Shown: in pieces, positions 44,181 through 52,459 of the stretch
Layout of the letters: every line of letters begins with the position of its first letter
Numbering within the stretch: position 1 is the first letter of the stretch
DNA from: Candidatus Alcium sp. F082
GTDB taxonomy: Bacteria; Bacteroidota; Bacteroidia; Bacteroidales; F082
Direction: 5' to 3'
DNA: 64,000 nt
NCBI GenBank assembly: GCA_001543395.1
Contig: LPNG01000009.1
Span: 1-64,000, forward strand
The notes under the pieces: model-generated
What the model was told of the DNA's origin: nothing
Databases searched by the model: none
The model's input: only the letters and a program-made list of their open reading frames with translations
Position numbers and translations under genes: made by a program

Positions 44181-44894
44181 TTAAAGATTTAAGTGCTTTT
44201 CGGCATCGTTTTGCGTATACACCTTCATGAAATACTCCTCGTCGGTGAGGTGTTCCTTCTCCGCCTCTTGGTGCGCATCATTGAGCACTTGGTTCATCAG
44301 TTCGGTTGCGCCTGTCACGTCGAAAATGTTCTTCAGCTGGTCGAGGCTCTCCTGCGGAATCTTGCGCAATCCGCCTGGGCCATCGCCATCGAGATTGGAA
44401 CCCATACGGGCATGAACGTCGTCCAAATGCTCGTTGACCCATTTTCCGACCGTGCCGTATTCCAAATGCGTTTCGTAGGCAAACGTGCGTGGATAGACGC
44501 AATAGCCATAGTTCAACACATTGGAACACAAATCCTTGACCACAACATACTGTTGTCTCCCCTTCTCCGACTGCATATAAAGACCGCTTCGCATCGAGAG
44601 CTTACGCAACGCCATGATGACCAAGCCAGGCGCGTTGGCACGCGGACAGCGCGTCACACACGACATGCACTCGCCACAATACCAAATCGTGTCGCTTTTC
44701 AGAAGCTCTTCCAAGTCGGCCTCGCTTTTGCGCGCGACGATGTTGACGATGTTCTTCGGGTTATATTTGTAGAACTCCGCAGCCGGACAAACGGCAGTGC
44801 ACACACCGCAGTTCATGCAGGCCTTCAAACCTTCCTTTATCCTATAATCCTTATAAAGTTCCTCAACTAATTGTCCTTTAAACCTATAGTCCAT
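44181..44894 (-). CDS. HdrC-like 4Fe-4S protein, first gene of the Hdr-type operon
   Basis: 237 residues. Two [4Fe-4S] motifs (CMNCGVCTAVCPAAEFY and YCGECMSCVTRCPRANAPGL) are followed by about 130 helical residues. It resembles HdrC in the N-terminal half. It is the promoter-proximal gene of a five-gene operon reading HdrC, HdrB, HdrA, HdrC, HdrD-membrane. The 5' leader contains a perfect palindrome that may be an operator. Confidence 0.83.
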   Translation of the reverse strand: MDYRFKGQLVEELYKDYRIKEGLKACMNCGVCTAVCPAAEFYKYNPKNIVNIVARKSEADLEELLKSDTIWYCGECMSCVTRCPRANAPGLVIMALRKLSMRSGLYMQSEKGRQQYVVVKDLCSNVLNYGYCVYPRTFAYETHLEYGTVGKWVNEHLDDVHARMGSNLDGDGPGGLRKIPQESLDQLKNIFDVTGATELMNQVLNDAHQEAEKEHLTDEEYFMKVYTQNDAEKHLNL

Positions 44895-44915
44895 AAATAG
44901 TTCATTGGTTTACTG

Positions 44916-44929
44916 TAAGTATACTTACT
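44916..44929. promoter_or_regulatory. Perfect palindrome in the Hdr operon leader
   Basis: GTAAGTATACTTAC is a 14 bp perfect palindrome lying between the promoter and the start codon of the first Hdr gene. It is a possible repressor-binding site. Confidence 0.45.
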
Positions 44930-44937
44930 AATTGGCG

Positions 44938-44946
44938 GCAAAAATA
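44938..44946 (-). promoter_or_regulatory. -7 promoter element for the Hdr-type operon
   Basis: On the minus strand it reads TATTTTTGC, with TTG 16 bp upstream (44963-44965). Confidence 0.6.
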
Positions 44947-45039
44947 CAATTTTTGGTTTAAACAAGGGCATTTGTGTGATTTTAAACATAAGATTGTGAT
45001 TTGTTTTTCGATTAAAACACTTTGGCGATTGTTTTTTCT

Positions 45040-45048
45040 TAAATTTGC
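45040..45048 (+). promoter_or_regulatory. -7 promoter element for the MmeI-type gene
   Basis: TAAATTTGC matches TAnnTTTGC but lies only 3 bp before the ATG at 45052, so the transcript would be leaderless or nearly so, unless translation starts further in. Confidence 0.45.
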
Positions 45049-45051
45049 AGC

Positions 45052-47985
45052 ATGAAAACTGAAAAGCAAATCGCTGCGGCGGCTGCCGCGTTTGCCGGGC
45101 GGTGGAAAGGTCGCGGATATGAGCGCGGCGAGTCACAGCTGTTCTGGGCCGACTTATTAAGCAATGTGTATGGCGTGAAGGATTTGTCCTCCTTCATCCG
45201 CTACGAAGAACAAGTGAGTAGCATGGTGGACTCCACCAACTTCATCGACGGCCACATCCCATCGACGAAGGTGCTGATTGAACAGAAATCCATCAACAAG
45301 GATTTGAGGAAGGGCCTTCCGCAAAGCGATGGTTCTGTGCAGAATCCGTTCCAGCAAGCGAAGCGGTATGTGGCCAACATGCCGCTGAGCGAGCACCCGC
45401 GATGGATTGTGACCTGCAACTTCAAGGAGTTCCTAATCTATGACATGGAACAGCCTAACGGCGAACCCGAGCAGATCCTGCTGGAAAACCTGGACAAGGA
45501 GTATTACCGCCTGCAGTTTCTCGTGGACGCGAAAAGCGAACATATCTCGAAGGAGATGCAAGTCTCGATGAAGGCCGGCGAGATTGTCGGCCGCATCTAT
45601 GATGCACTGCTGAAGCAGTATGACGACAATTCGCCCGTGGCGTTGCGCTGGCTGAATATCCTTTGTGTCCGAATTGTATTCTGTCTCTATGCCGAGGATG
45701 CCGGTGTGTTCAGTCACGACCAGTTCCATGACTTCCTGAATGCATACGACGCCAAGGACATGCGCAGGGCTTTGGCAGATTTATTCATGGTGCTCAACAC
45801 GCCCGTGGAGAAGCGTAGCCGCTATTTGGCCGATGACTTGAAGGCCTTCCCATATACCAATGGCGGTTTGTTTGAAGAGGAAATTGAAATTCCGCAGTTT
45901 ACGGAGAAATTGAAACAGACCTTGCTCCAGAACGCGAGCCTTGATTTTGATTGGAGCGAAATTTCGCCCACCATCTTCGGAGCCGTGTTTGAGAGTACGC
46001 TGAACCCTGAAACAAGGCGTAGCGGTGGGATGCATTACACCTCTATCGAAAACATCCACAAGGTGATTGACCCTCTCTTCCTGAACGACCTTCGCCGCGA
46101 ATTGGACGAGATTTTGGAAGTGAAAGAAGAGAAGAAACGTTTGCGCCGTCTCGATGAGTACCAGGACAAACTGGCCACACTCACCTTTCTCGACCCTGCC
46201 TGTGGCAGCGGCAACTTCCTGACTGAGACTTATTTGAGTTTGCGTCGATTGGAAAACGAAGTCATCCGCGAACGGTACCATGGGCAGTCTTTCCTCGGCT
46301 TGGAAGGTGCCAGCCCCGTTAAGGTGAGCATCCATCAGTTCTACGGCATAGAGATCAACGACTTTGCCGTGACGGTGGCCACCACCGCGCTGTGGATATC
46401 GGAGGCTCAGATGCTGACCAAGACGGAACAGATTGTGCAGCATGACATCGACTTCTTGCCGCTGAAGAGCTACGCCAATATCAAGGAAGGTAATGCGCTT
46501 CGGGTTTCTTGGACCGAATGGGAGATTTCGGAGCAAAATCCTGTAATCATTGCGAACAAAACCAATGTCTATCCTACCAAAACCGCTCCTGTCACCATAG
46601 CAAGCGAAGCCCCTGCACAATACGAATCCATCGATTTGTATAGTGATAATCTAACCATTCACACCTCAGCCCCTGAACCTCCAACCTATCATGTTGATTT
46701 CGATTATATAATGGGCAATCCGCCGTTTGTGGGAGCACAATACATGACAAAAGAACAAAAGACCGATTTGATGAATTTGTTCCCCAAAAACAAACATTCC
46801 GGCGAACTTGATTTTGTAGCAGGTTGGTATAAAAAAGCAGCCAATCTTATGAATGGCAGTGACATCCGATGTGCTTTTGTTTCTACAAATTCAATTACAC
46901 AAGGAGAGCAAGTCGCCGCTTTATGGGAAGAACTATTTGAAAACGGAATTCACTTTGATTTTGCTTACAGAACATTTCGTTGGGACAGTGAGGCAAGCTT
47001 GAAAGCACATGTTCACTGCGTGATTATTGGATTCAGTTGCTGTGCTAATTATCGAAAGAAGATCATCTATTCAAGTGATTCACAATGTTCTGAGGTGAAC
47101 AATATCAATGCTTATTTGTTGGATGCAATCAATGTTTTTATTGGAAGCAGAAGCAAACCTATTTGCGATGTACCGCAAATATCAAAAGGTTGCCAGCCAA
47201 CAGATGGAGGAAACCTTATCATCGAAGAAAAGGATTATGAAGAGTTCGTCAAAAAAGAGCCCGGCGCGTTAAAGTTCATCAAAAAACTAGTTGGTGCACA
47301 GGAGTTCATCAACAATAAAAAACGCTATTGTCTTTGGCTCGTTGATGCAAGTCCAGCAGAGCTTCGCAAGATGCCTTTGGTCATGAAAAGAATTGAAGCT
47401 TGTCGGGAAATGCGATTGAAGAGTACTGATAAGGCGACAAGAAAACTTGCCGAAACGCCAACCGTATTTAGAGAAACATACAATCCAAAGACATTCATCA
47501 TTGTTCCAAGTACAAGCTCTGAACGCAGACGTTATATTCCCATGGGCTTTTTGGATGAGAACACGATTTCAACGAATCTGAATCTCATCATTCCCGAAGC
47601 AACCCTTTATCATTTTGGTGTGCTTACCAGCAATGTTCACATGGCATGGATGCGAGCCGTGGCTGGTCGCTTAAAAAGCGATTATCGATACTCGAAGGAT
47701 ATCGTTTATAATAATTTCCCATGGTGCCAACCAACAGATGAACAAAAAGCGAGAATCGAATCTGCCGCCCAAGGCATCCTTGATGCAAGGTGCAAGTTCC
47801 CTGATTGCTCGCTTGCTGATTTGTACAACGAATCACTTATGCCTCCCGAGCTACGCCGTGCCCATCAGGAGAATGACAAAGCCGTGATGCAGGCGTATGG
47901 TTTTGATCCTAAAATCCTGGTCGACGATAATGAAGCTCCAATTGTTGCCGAACTATTCAAACTATATCAAACACTTACCAAATAA
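45052..47985 (+). CDS. MmeI-type (type IIL) restriction enzyme / DNA methyltransferase fusion
   Basis: 977 residues, close to MmeI size. The N-terminal nuclease has FIDGHIPSTKVLIEQKS (D...ExK). A helical spacer follows (FCLYAEDAGVF, then GGMHYTSIENIHKVIDPLFL). The N6-adenine methyltransferase has motif I FLDPACGSGNFLTE and motif IV IMGNPPFVGAQY. The target-recognition and C-terminal domains complete it (AWMRAVAGRLKSDYRYSKDIVYNNFPW). A single polypeptide both methylates and cuts, one strand being modified. The recognition sequence is unknown. From about residue 530 the DNA becomes more AT-rich. Confidence 0.92.
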   Translation: MKTEKQIAAAAAAFAGRWKGRGYERGESQLFWADLLSNVYGVKDLSSFIRYEEQVSSMVDSTNFIDGHIPSTKVLIEQKSINKDLRKGLPQSDGSVQNPFQQAKRYVANMPLSEHPRWIVTCNFKEFLIYDMEQPNGEPEQILLENLDKEYYRLQFLVDAKSEHISKEMQVSMKAGEIVGRIYDALLKQYDDNSPVALRWLNILCVRIVFCLYAEDAGVFSHDQFHDFLNAYDAKDMRRALADLFMVLNTPVEKRSRYLADDLKAFPYTNGGLFEEEIEIPQFTEKLKQTLLQNASLDFDWSEISPTIFGAVFESTLNPETRRSGGMHYTSIENIHKVIDPLFLNDLRRELDEILEVKEEKKRLRRLDEYQDKLATLTFLDPACGSGNFLTETYLSLRRLENEVIRERYHGQSFLGLEGASPVKVSIHQFYGIEINDFAVTVATTALWISEAQMLTKTEQIVQHDIDFLPLKSYANIKEGNALRVSWTEWEISEQNPVIIANKTNVYPTKTAPVTIASEAPAQYESIDLYSDNLTIHTSAPEPPTYHVDFDYIMGNPPFVGAQYMTKEQKTDLMNLFPKNKHSGELDFVAGWYKKAANLMNGSDIRCAFVSTNSITQGEQVAALWEELFENGIHFDFAYRTFRWDSEASLKAHVHCVIIGFSCCANYRKKIIYSSDSQCSEVNNINAYLLDAINVFIGSRSKPICDVPQISKGCQPTDGGNLIIEEKDYEEFVKKEPGALKFIKKLVGAQEFINNKKRYCLWLVDASPAELRKMPLVMKRIEACREMRLKSTDKATRKLAETPTVFRETYNPKTFIIVPSTSSERRRYIPMGFLDENTISTNLNLIIPEATLYHFGVLTSNVHMAWMRAVAGRLKSDYRYSKDIVYNNFPWCQPTDEQKARIESAAQGILDARCKFPDCSLADLYNESLMPPELRRAHQENDKAVMQAYGFDPKILVDDNEAPIVAELFKLYQTLTK

Positions 47986-48100
47986 TGACCAAGAAAAGGA
48001 ACTGTTTAAGCTGTATGAACAAATGACAAGGGGAAAAACAATAAAAAGCAAAAAGTGGGGCAATAGTTGTGCAAAGCATCAAAAGAAAAGCCCTAACTGA
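47986..48100 (+). pseudogene. 3'-end scar of a second MmeI-type gene
   Basis: Just after the stop, the frame DQEKELFKLYEQMTRG repeats the end of the MmeI-type protein (AELFKLYQTLTK) with mostly third-position differences, then runs to a stop at about 48100. This looks like the tail of a diverged homologue left after recombination. It overlaps the tRNA-side terminator. Confidence 0.4.
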
Positions 48101-48117
48101 TTGATTATCAATTAGGG
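48091..48117. terminator. Terminator of the tRNA-Leu transcript (also serves the RM gene)
   Basis: CCCTAACTGAT and ATCAATTAGGG form an 11 bp stem with one mismatch. On the minus strand the hairpin is followed by CTTTTCTTTT, on the plus strand by a short TTT. Confidence 0.7.
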
Positions 48118-48123
48118 TTTCAG

Positions 48124-48190
48124 TCGAACCTGCACACCTCTCGATATACGCACCTGAAACGTACGCGTCTACCAATTCCGCCATCGGGGC
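48124..48190 (-). pseudogene. Truncated tRNA-Leu (CAG anticodon)
   Basis: Reading the minus strand, GCCCCGATGGCGGAATTGGT gives a good leucine acceptor 5' half and D arm. The anticodon loop TTCAGGT (anticodon CAG) has a stem of TACGT/GCGTA, and the long variable arm is ATATC-GAGA-GGTGT. The T arm starts GCAGGTTCGA, but then the sequence breaks off into CTGAAACCC. The expected T-stem 3' strand and the acceptor 3' strand TCGGGGC are missing, so it cannot form a mature tRNA. Confidence 0.65.
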
Positions 48191-48200
48191 TTGGTGATTG

Positions 48201-48284
48201 TGCCCAGGACAAGAGTCGAACTTGCATGCCGTAATCGGCACCACCCCCTCAAAGTGGCGTGTCTACCAATTTCACCACCTGGGC
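48201..48284 (-). tRNA. tRNA-Leu (GAG)
   Basis: The minus strand folds as a complete class II tRNA. Acceptor GCCCAGG pairs with CCTGGGC plus discriminator A. The D arm contains AATTGGTAGAC. Anticodon stem CCACT/GGTGG encloses TTGAGGG (anticodon GAG, reads CUC/CUU). The variable arm is TGCCGATTACGGCA and the T loop GTTCGAC. CCA is not encoded. It is transcribed together with the truncated tRNA-Leu downstream. Confidence 0.92.
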
Positions 48285-48296
48285 TCGAAATCGGCT

Positions 48297-48305
48297 GCAA
48301 AGATA
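48297..48305 (-). promoter_or_regulatory. -7 promoter element for the tRNA-Leu pair
   Basis: Minus strand TATCTTTGC, 12 bp upstream of the tRNA 5' end. Confidence 0.55.
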
Positions 48306-48377
48306 CAACTTTTTTCAATGCTGTAACCACTTTGAGAACTTTTTTGATATTTTTTTTCTTTGCATTACTTAATTTCT

Positions 48378-48386
48378 TATTTTTGA
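48378..48386 (+). promoter_or_regulatory. -7 promoter element for the DUF4301 gene
   Basis: TATTTTTGA, 20 bp before the ATG at 48407. It supports that start over the ORF-track start at 48191, which reads through the tRNA. Confidence 0.5.
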
Positions 48387-48406
48387 AGCGTTTAAAAACC
48401 ACAATT

Positions 48407-49918
48407 ATGCTTACAGAAAAAGACCTTCAACAGCTTTCAGAAAGAAACATCGCTGAAAATCAAATAATAAACCAAGTCGCCCAGCTGAAAAGAGGCACAC
48501 AATATGTCCAACTCATGCGCCCCGCCACCCTCGGCGACGGCATCCTGCGCCTCGACGAGGAACAGGTGAACATGATGACCGCCGTCTTCGACGCCGATAA
48601 GGAGTTCTACCAACTCACGAAGTTCGTCCCCGCCTCAGGCGCCGCCTCACGAATGTTCAAGGACCTCTTCGCCTTCATCGAGACCGGTGAGGACAGCAAA
48701 TTCACGGAGTTCTTCTTCGCCCACATCCATAGCTTCGCCTTCTTCGACGACCTCAACGCCGCCGCGAAACGCCTCTATGGCGCCGACATCGACAGCCTCC
48801 TGAAAGAAGGCCGCAAGGTGGATGTCGTGAAAGCCCTGCTTTTGGACGACGGACTGAACTACGGCAAGCTGCCCAAGGCCCTGCTGAAGTTCCACCACTA
48901 CCCCACCTTCAACCGCCTGGCACTTGAAGAACACCTCGTGGAAGCCGCACACTACGCCACCGACAACGAAGGCGTGGCCAAGCTCCACTTCACCGTCTCG
49001 CCCGAGCACGAGGAGCCTTTCAAGAAGACTGTCAACGCGCTGAAAGCCGACTACGAAAAGAAATACGGCGTGCGCTACGACATCACCTATTCCTGCCAGA
49101 AGCCGTCCACCGACACGGTGGCCATCGACGCCAACGGCGAGCTGTTCCGCGAGGCTAACGGCAAGATCCTGTTCCGCCCCGGCGGCCACGGTGCACTCAT
49201 CGAGAACCTCAACGACCTCGGTGAGGAGATTGTCTTCATCAAGAATATCGACAACATCGTGCCTGAGACCAAGTCACAGACGACCATCACCTATAAAAAG
49301 GTGTTGGCGGGTCTCCTCCTCCACCTGCAGCAGCGCGCCTTCGACTACCTCGATATGCTCGACCAAGGAGCCGTCAGCGCCGAAGAGCTCGAAGAAGCCC
49401 TCAGATTCGCAAAGGACGACCTGATGATGGAAATCCCCGACTTCGTCAACGAATACAACGATATCGAAAAGATCGACTACCTCTACAACAAACTCAACCG
49501 CCCCATGCGCATCTGCGGCATGGTGAAGAACGAAGGCGAACCCGGCGGCGGTCCCTTCTGGGTGAAGAATCTGGATGACGAAATATCGCTGCAGATCATC
49601 GAGTCCTCACAAATCAACCACAAGGACGAGGGCCAAGAGGCCATCTTCCAAGGCTCCACCCACTTCAACCCCGTCGACCTGGTGTGCGGCTGCTGGAACT
49701 ACAAGGGCGAGGCTTTCTGCCTGACCGACTACGTCGACGTCAACACGGGCTTCATCTCCAACAAGTCGAAAGACGGCCGCGAGCTGAAAGCCCTCGAGCT
49801 GCCCGGCCTCTGGAACGGCGCCATGGCCGACTGGATCACCATCTTCGTCGAAGTCCCCATCGAGACCTTCAACCCGGTGAAGACCGTGAACGACCTATTG
49901 AAACCTATGCATAATTGA
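48407..49918 (+). CDS. DUF4301 family protein
   Basis: 503 residues starting MLTEKDLQQLSERNIAENQI, which matches the conserved start of this Bacteroidota family. Other conserved stretches are FVPASGAASRMFKDLF, LFRPGGHGALIENLNDL and PRMRICG-type VKNEGEPGGGPFWVKN. FRPGGHGALI-type motifs resemble nucleotidyl- or sugar-phosphate-binding loops, but no activity is established. It is cytosolic. The ORF track extends upstream over the tRNA; the ATG after the promoter is used. It is the first of seven co-directional genes, and may or may not belong functionally with the RyR/TIR cluster. Confidence 0.85.
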   Translation: MLTEKDLQQLSERNIAENQIINQVAQLKRGTQYVQLMRPATLGDGILRLDEEQVNMMTAVFDADKEFYQLTKFVPASGAASRMFKDLFAFIETGEDSKFTEFFFAHIHSFAFFDDLNAAAKRLYGADIDSLLKEGRKVDVVKALLLDDGLNYGKLPKALLKFHHYPTFNRLALEEHLVEAAHYATDNEGVAKLHFTVSPEHEEPFKKTVNALKADYEKKYGVRYDITYSCQKPSTDTVAIDANGELFREANGKILFRPGGHGALIENLNDLGEEIVFIKNIDNIVPETKSQTTITYKKVLAGLLLHLQQRAFDYLDMLDQGAVSAEELEEALRFAKDDLMMEIPDFVNEYNDIEKIDYLYNKLNRPMRICGMVKNEGEPGGGPFWVKNLDDEISLQIIESSQINHKDEGQEAIFQGSTHFNPVDLVCGCWNYKGEAFCLTDYVDVNTGFISNKSKDGRELKALELPGLWNGAMADWITIFVEVPIETFNPVKTVNDLLKPMHN

Positions 49919-49957
49919 AAACAACAATAATAGAAAACAATAAAAAACAAGAAAACC

Positions 49958-50278
49958 ATGACACTAAGCAAAGATGAATTTAAGGTAATGGTGATGCTGT
50001 ATGCCGCCAACACCGACGGCAACATCCAGTCGGAAGAAGTGAAAGTGATGCTCGAAAAGACCGGTTTCGAGACGGTGGACAAAATGGAAAGCATGTTTGC
50101 CAAGATGAGCGACGCCGAAGTCATTGAATGCATCCGCGAGAACAAACCCCTTTATGCCGCCACCGAGGGCGACCGCATCGACCTCCTTGCCGACCTCTGT
50201 GCTATCATTGAGGCAGACGAAAAATGCACTGTGATGGAAGAAACGATGGTAAGGAATATACGGCGGTTGCTGGAATAA
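49958..50278 (+). CDS. TerB-like small acidic protein
   Basis: 106 residues, all helical, resembling one TerB domain. Two acidic patches sit at equivalent positions (YAANTDGNIQSEEVKVML and IIEADEKCTVMEETM), where TerB proteins bind metal. It is cytosolic, with no signal or transmembrane segment. It lies 9 bp upstream of the RCK-RyR gene and is probably co-translated with it. TerB modules are common in membrane-linked stress and conflict systems; the function here is inferred. Confidence 0.65.
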   Translation: MTLSKDEFKVMVMLYAANTDGNIQSEEVKVMLEKTGFETVDKMESMFAKMSDAEVIECIRENKPLYAATEGDRIDLLADLCAIIEADEKCTVMEETMVRNIRRLLE

Positions 50279-50287
50279 GACCCCACC

Positions 50288-52450
50288 ATGAATAAGTTCA
50301 TCGAAAGAATCAAAGGGAGCAAGGTCTCAGCCTTCATCCAAGCCTTGATTGTTCTGCTGTTGCTGGCCATCATCGCCATCGCCTTTTTCAGGGTCCGGAT
50401 TCCGCATTATTGGAGGTGGATCCTCTTTGGCGCCACCATGTTGCTTATCATCCTACAATGTTGCAGGCTGAAATACCCACTGCTGCTTCTCGACAGGATC
50501 TTCGCCAACTACGCCGGAAAGCAGATCGCCATGGCACTCCTCATCTTCATCGTCACCTTGGACTTTGGCCTGTGTCTTTTCCCAAACAGCGGGATGCGCA
50601 GTACCTTCAGGGACTTCATCAGCCCCATGATCTTGATAGAGGAAGCCTCGGACGGCTATCGGTATGAGTTCGACACCACGCAATATGCCAGCAACTACGA
50701 CAAAGTGGCCATCGTCAAGGAGCCTGCCCAATACAAGAGCCGGATGGAGTACTTCAAACACGGTTTCATCTATTTCCTGGGCATCTTCATCTTCAACGGC
50801 CTGCTCATCGCCACCATCAACCGCTTCATGGCCACCCGTGCCGACCGTTACAAAAGCGGGGCGAACACCTATAAGAGCATGAGCGGCCATTATGTCGTCA
50901 TCGGTTACGGCCCTTCGTGCGCCTCCATCCTGCGCAACATATACAACCGCGGCAATATGGACTCCACGACACGATTCCTGATGCTCACCCGCCAAGACCC
51001 CGAGATGGTGCGGCGCCAAATCGCCTCACAACTGCAGGACTTGGAGGAAAAGACCGTCATCTACTCCGGTGACATGGACACGGCATCCCACTTGGGCCGG
51101 CTCAACATCGACAAGGCCAAGGAAGTGTTCATCTTGGGCGAAGGCCGTGAGACAGGGCGCGACTCCAAGAACCTGGAATGCGCCAAGTCGGTGAAGGAGA
51201 TGAGAGGCCACCGCTGCCAAGGGAAGCCCATGCACGTCAACGTGCAATTCGACAAGCCCTCCTCCTACTCGACCATCAAACGCATCACCATCCCAAAGAA
51301 CTACTACAAGAACGATCAAGACGACGAGCTGATTTATCTGAGGCCTTTCAATTTCTATGAAAACTGGGCAAGACTGCTGTGGGGCACCTGCCAGATAGAA
51401 GGCTATCGCACCCTCGACCGCGGCATGATGGTGGACAACGACCCCGAAAAGGGCTTGATCCTGGCCGACAAGCATGTCCATCTCTTCATCGCCGGATTCA
51501 ACGAGATGGGCGTCGCCCTACTGCTCGAGGCGTTGCGCGTGTGCCATTATCCCAACTACGACGAGACTACGGGAGCCAACAAGACCCGCATTACCGTCGT
51601 CGACCCAAGGATGGACGACATCCTGCCCCGCTTCAAGTCGGAGTATGCCTATCTGAGCCAGATCACCGACGTCGACATCGAATACAAAGCCTGTCAGATT
51701 GAAGACGACGCCATTCGATGCGAGCTTGACGATTTGGCCAGACGCCAAGACGTTGTGCTGACCGTCGCCCTCTGCTTCGAGGATGCCGACAGCAGCCTCT
51801 CGGCCGCCCTCTCACTGCCCGACGCGCTCTATTACCATATCGTGGACGGACAGATCGTGCACAACACCGACGTGGAGATCCTGGTGCGCCAAGAGATCAA
51901 ATCGGGCCTGGCCGACGCCTTGGACGAGGAGAACGGCAAATACGCCAACGTGAAGATCTTCGGCACCTTGGACAAGGGCGTCGACGACCAGCTGCTTGAC
52001 GACAAGATGGCCATCATCATCAACGCCCACTACCACTTCAAGTATGGCTCAGAGCCGTCAAGAGACTTCTTCGGGCTGGTGGAGGAAGACAAGGACAAGG
52101 CCTTGGCTGAGGCCGCCACGGAGTGGATCGCCTTGAACGAAGACAAGCGCTTCGCCAACCGTTACCAGACAGAGATCTACAAGACCTACCAGACCTACCG
52201 TCCGCTGTTGGAGCAAAAGCCCGAACTGCTCTACCAGACCGAGCATTTGCGTTGGTGCGCAGAGCGGAGCATCACCGGCTACCGCGACCTGCACGACCCC
52301 GACATCAAGAGCGGCACCTACCAGATCCACCACCTCCTCGTGCCCTACCACGACTTGAACGACCATGAAAAAGGCAAGGACAAAGACGTCTTGGAAATCA
52401 TGGACAAGGTGGTGGCACTGGCGGACAGTATCAAAGAAAACATCCTATAG
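50288..52450 (+). CDS. Membrane protein with tandem RCK-like domains and a C-terminal RyR domain
   Basis: 720 residues. Four N-terminal hydrophobic helices (about 14-34, 42-58, 78-97, 155-175) are followed by two Rossmann TrkA-N/RCK-like domains (VVIGYGPSCASILRNIY and LFIAGFNEMGVALLLEAL). At the C-terminus is a RyR-type domain: HLRWCAERSITGYRDL then HLLVPYHDLNDHEKGKDKD, matching the W..ER...G and LVPY..L...K..D pattern. The plan resembles CASTOR/POLLUX-type channels, but no K+ filter (TVGYG) is seen. RyR domains in bacteria are suspected nucleotide-ligand sensors. It probably gates ion flow or transmits a signal. Confidence 0.75.
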   Translation: MNKFIERIKGSKVSAFIQALIVLLLLAIIAIAFFRVRIPHYWRWILFGATMLLIILQCCRLKYPLLLLDRIFANYAGKQIAMALLIFIVTLDFGLCLFPNSGMRSTFRDFISPMILIEEASDGYRYEFDTTQYASNYDKVAIVKEPAQYKSRMEYFKHGFIYFLGIFIFNGLLIATINRFMATRADRYKSGANTYKSMSGHYVVIGYGPSCASILRNIYNRGNMDSTTRFLMLTRQDPEMVRRQIASQLQDLEEKTVIYSGDMDTASHLGRLNIDKAKEVFILGEGRETGRDSKNLECAKSVKEMRGHRCQGKPMHVNVQFDKPSSYSTIKRITIPKNYYKNDQDDELIYLRPFNFYENWARLLWGTCQIEGYRTLDRGMMVDNDPEKGLILADKHVHLFIAGFNEMGVALLLEALRVCHYPNYDETTGANKTRITVVDPRMDDILPRFKSEYAYLSQITDVDIEYKACQIEDDAIRCELDDLARRQDVVLTVALCFEDADSSLSAALSLPDALYYHIVDGQIVHNTDVEILVRQEIKSGLADALDEENGKYANVKIFGTLDKGVDDQLLDDKMAIIINAHYHFKYGSEPSRDFFGLVEEDKDKALAEAATEWIALNEDKRFANRYQTEIYKTYQTYRPLLEQKPELLYQTEHLRWCAERSITGYRDLHDPDIKSGTYQIHHLLVPYHDLNDHEKGKDKDVLEIMDKVVALADSIKENIL

Positions 52451-52459
52451 CATAATTCC

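Noticed and set aside
48191-48406. N-terminal extension of the DUF4301 gene
   Set aside because: It is translated tRNA-Leu and promoter sequence; the family begins at MLTEKDL.
50288-52450. Typical potassium channel
   Set aside because: The only GYG is in the Rossmann motif VVIGYGPSC; no selectivity filter lies between the membrane helices.
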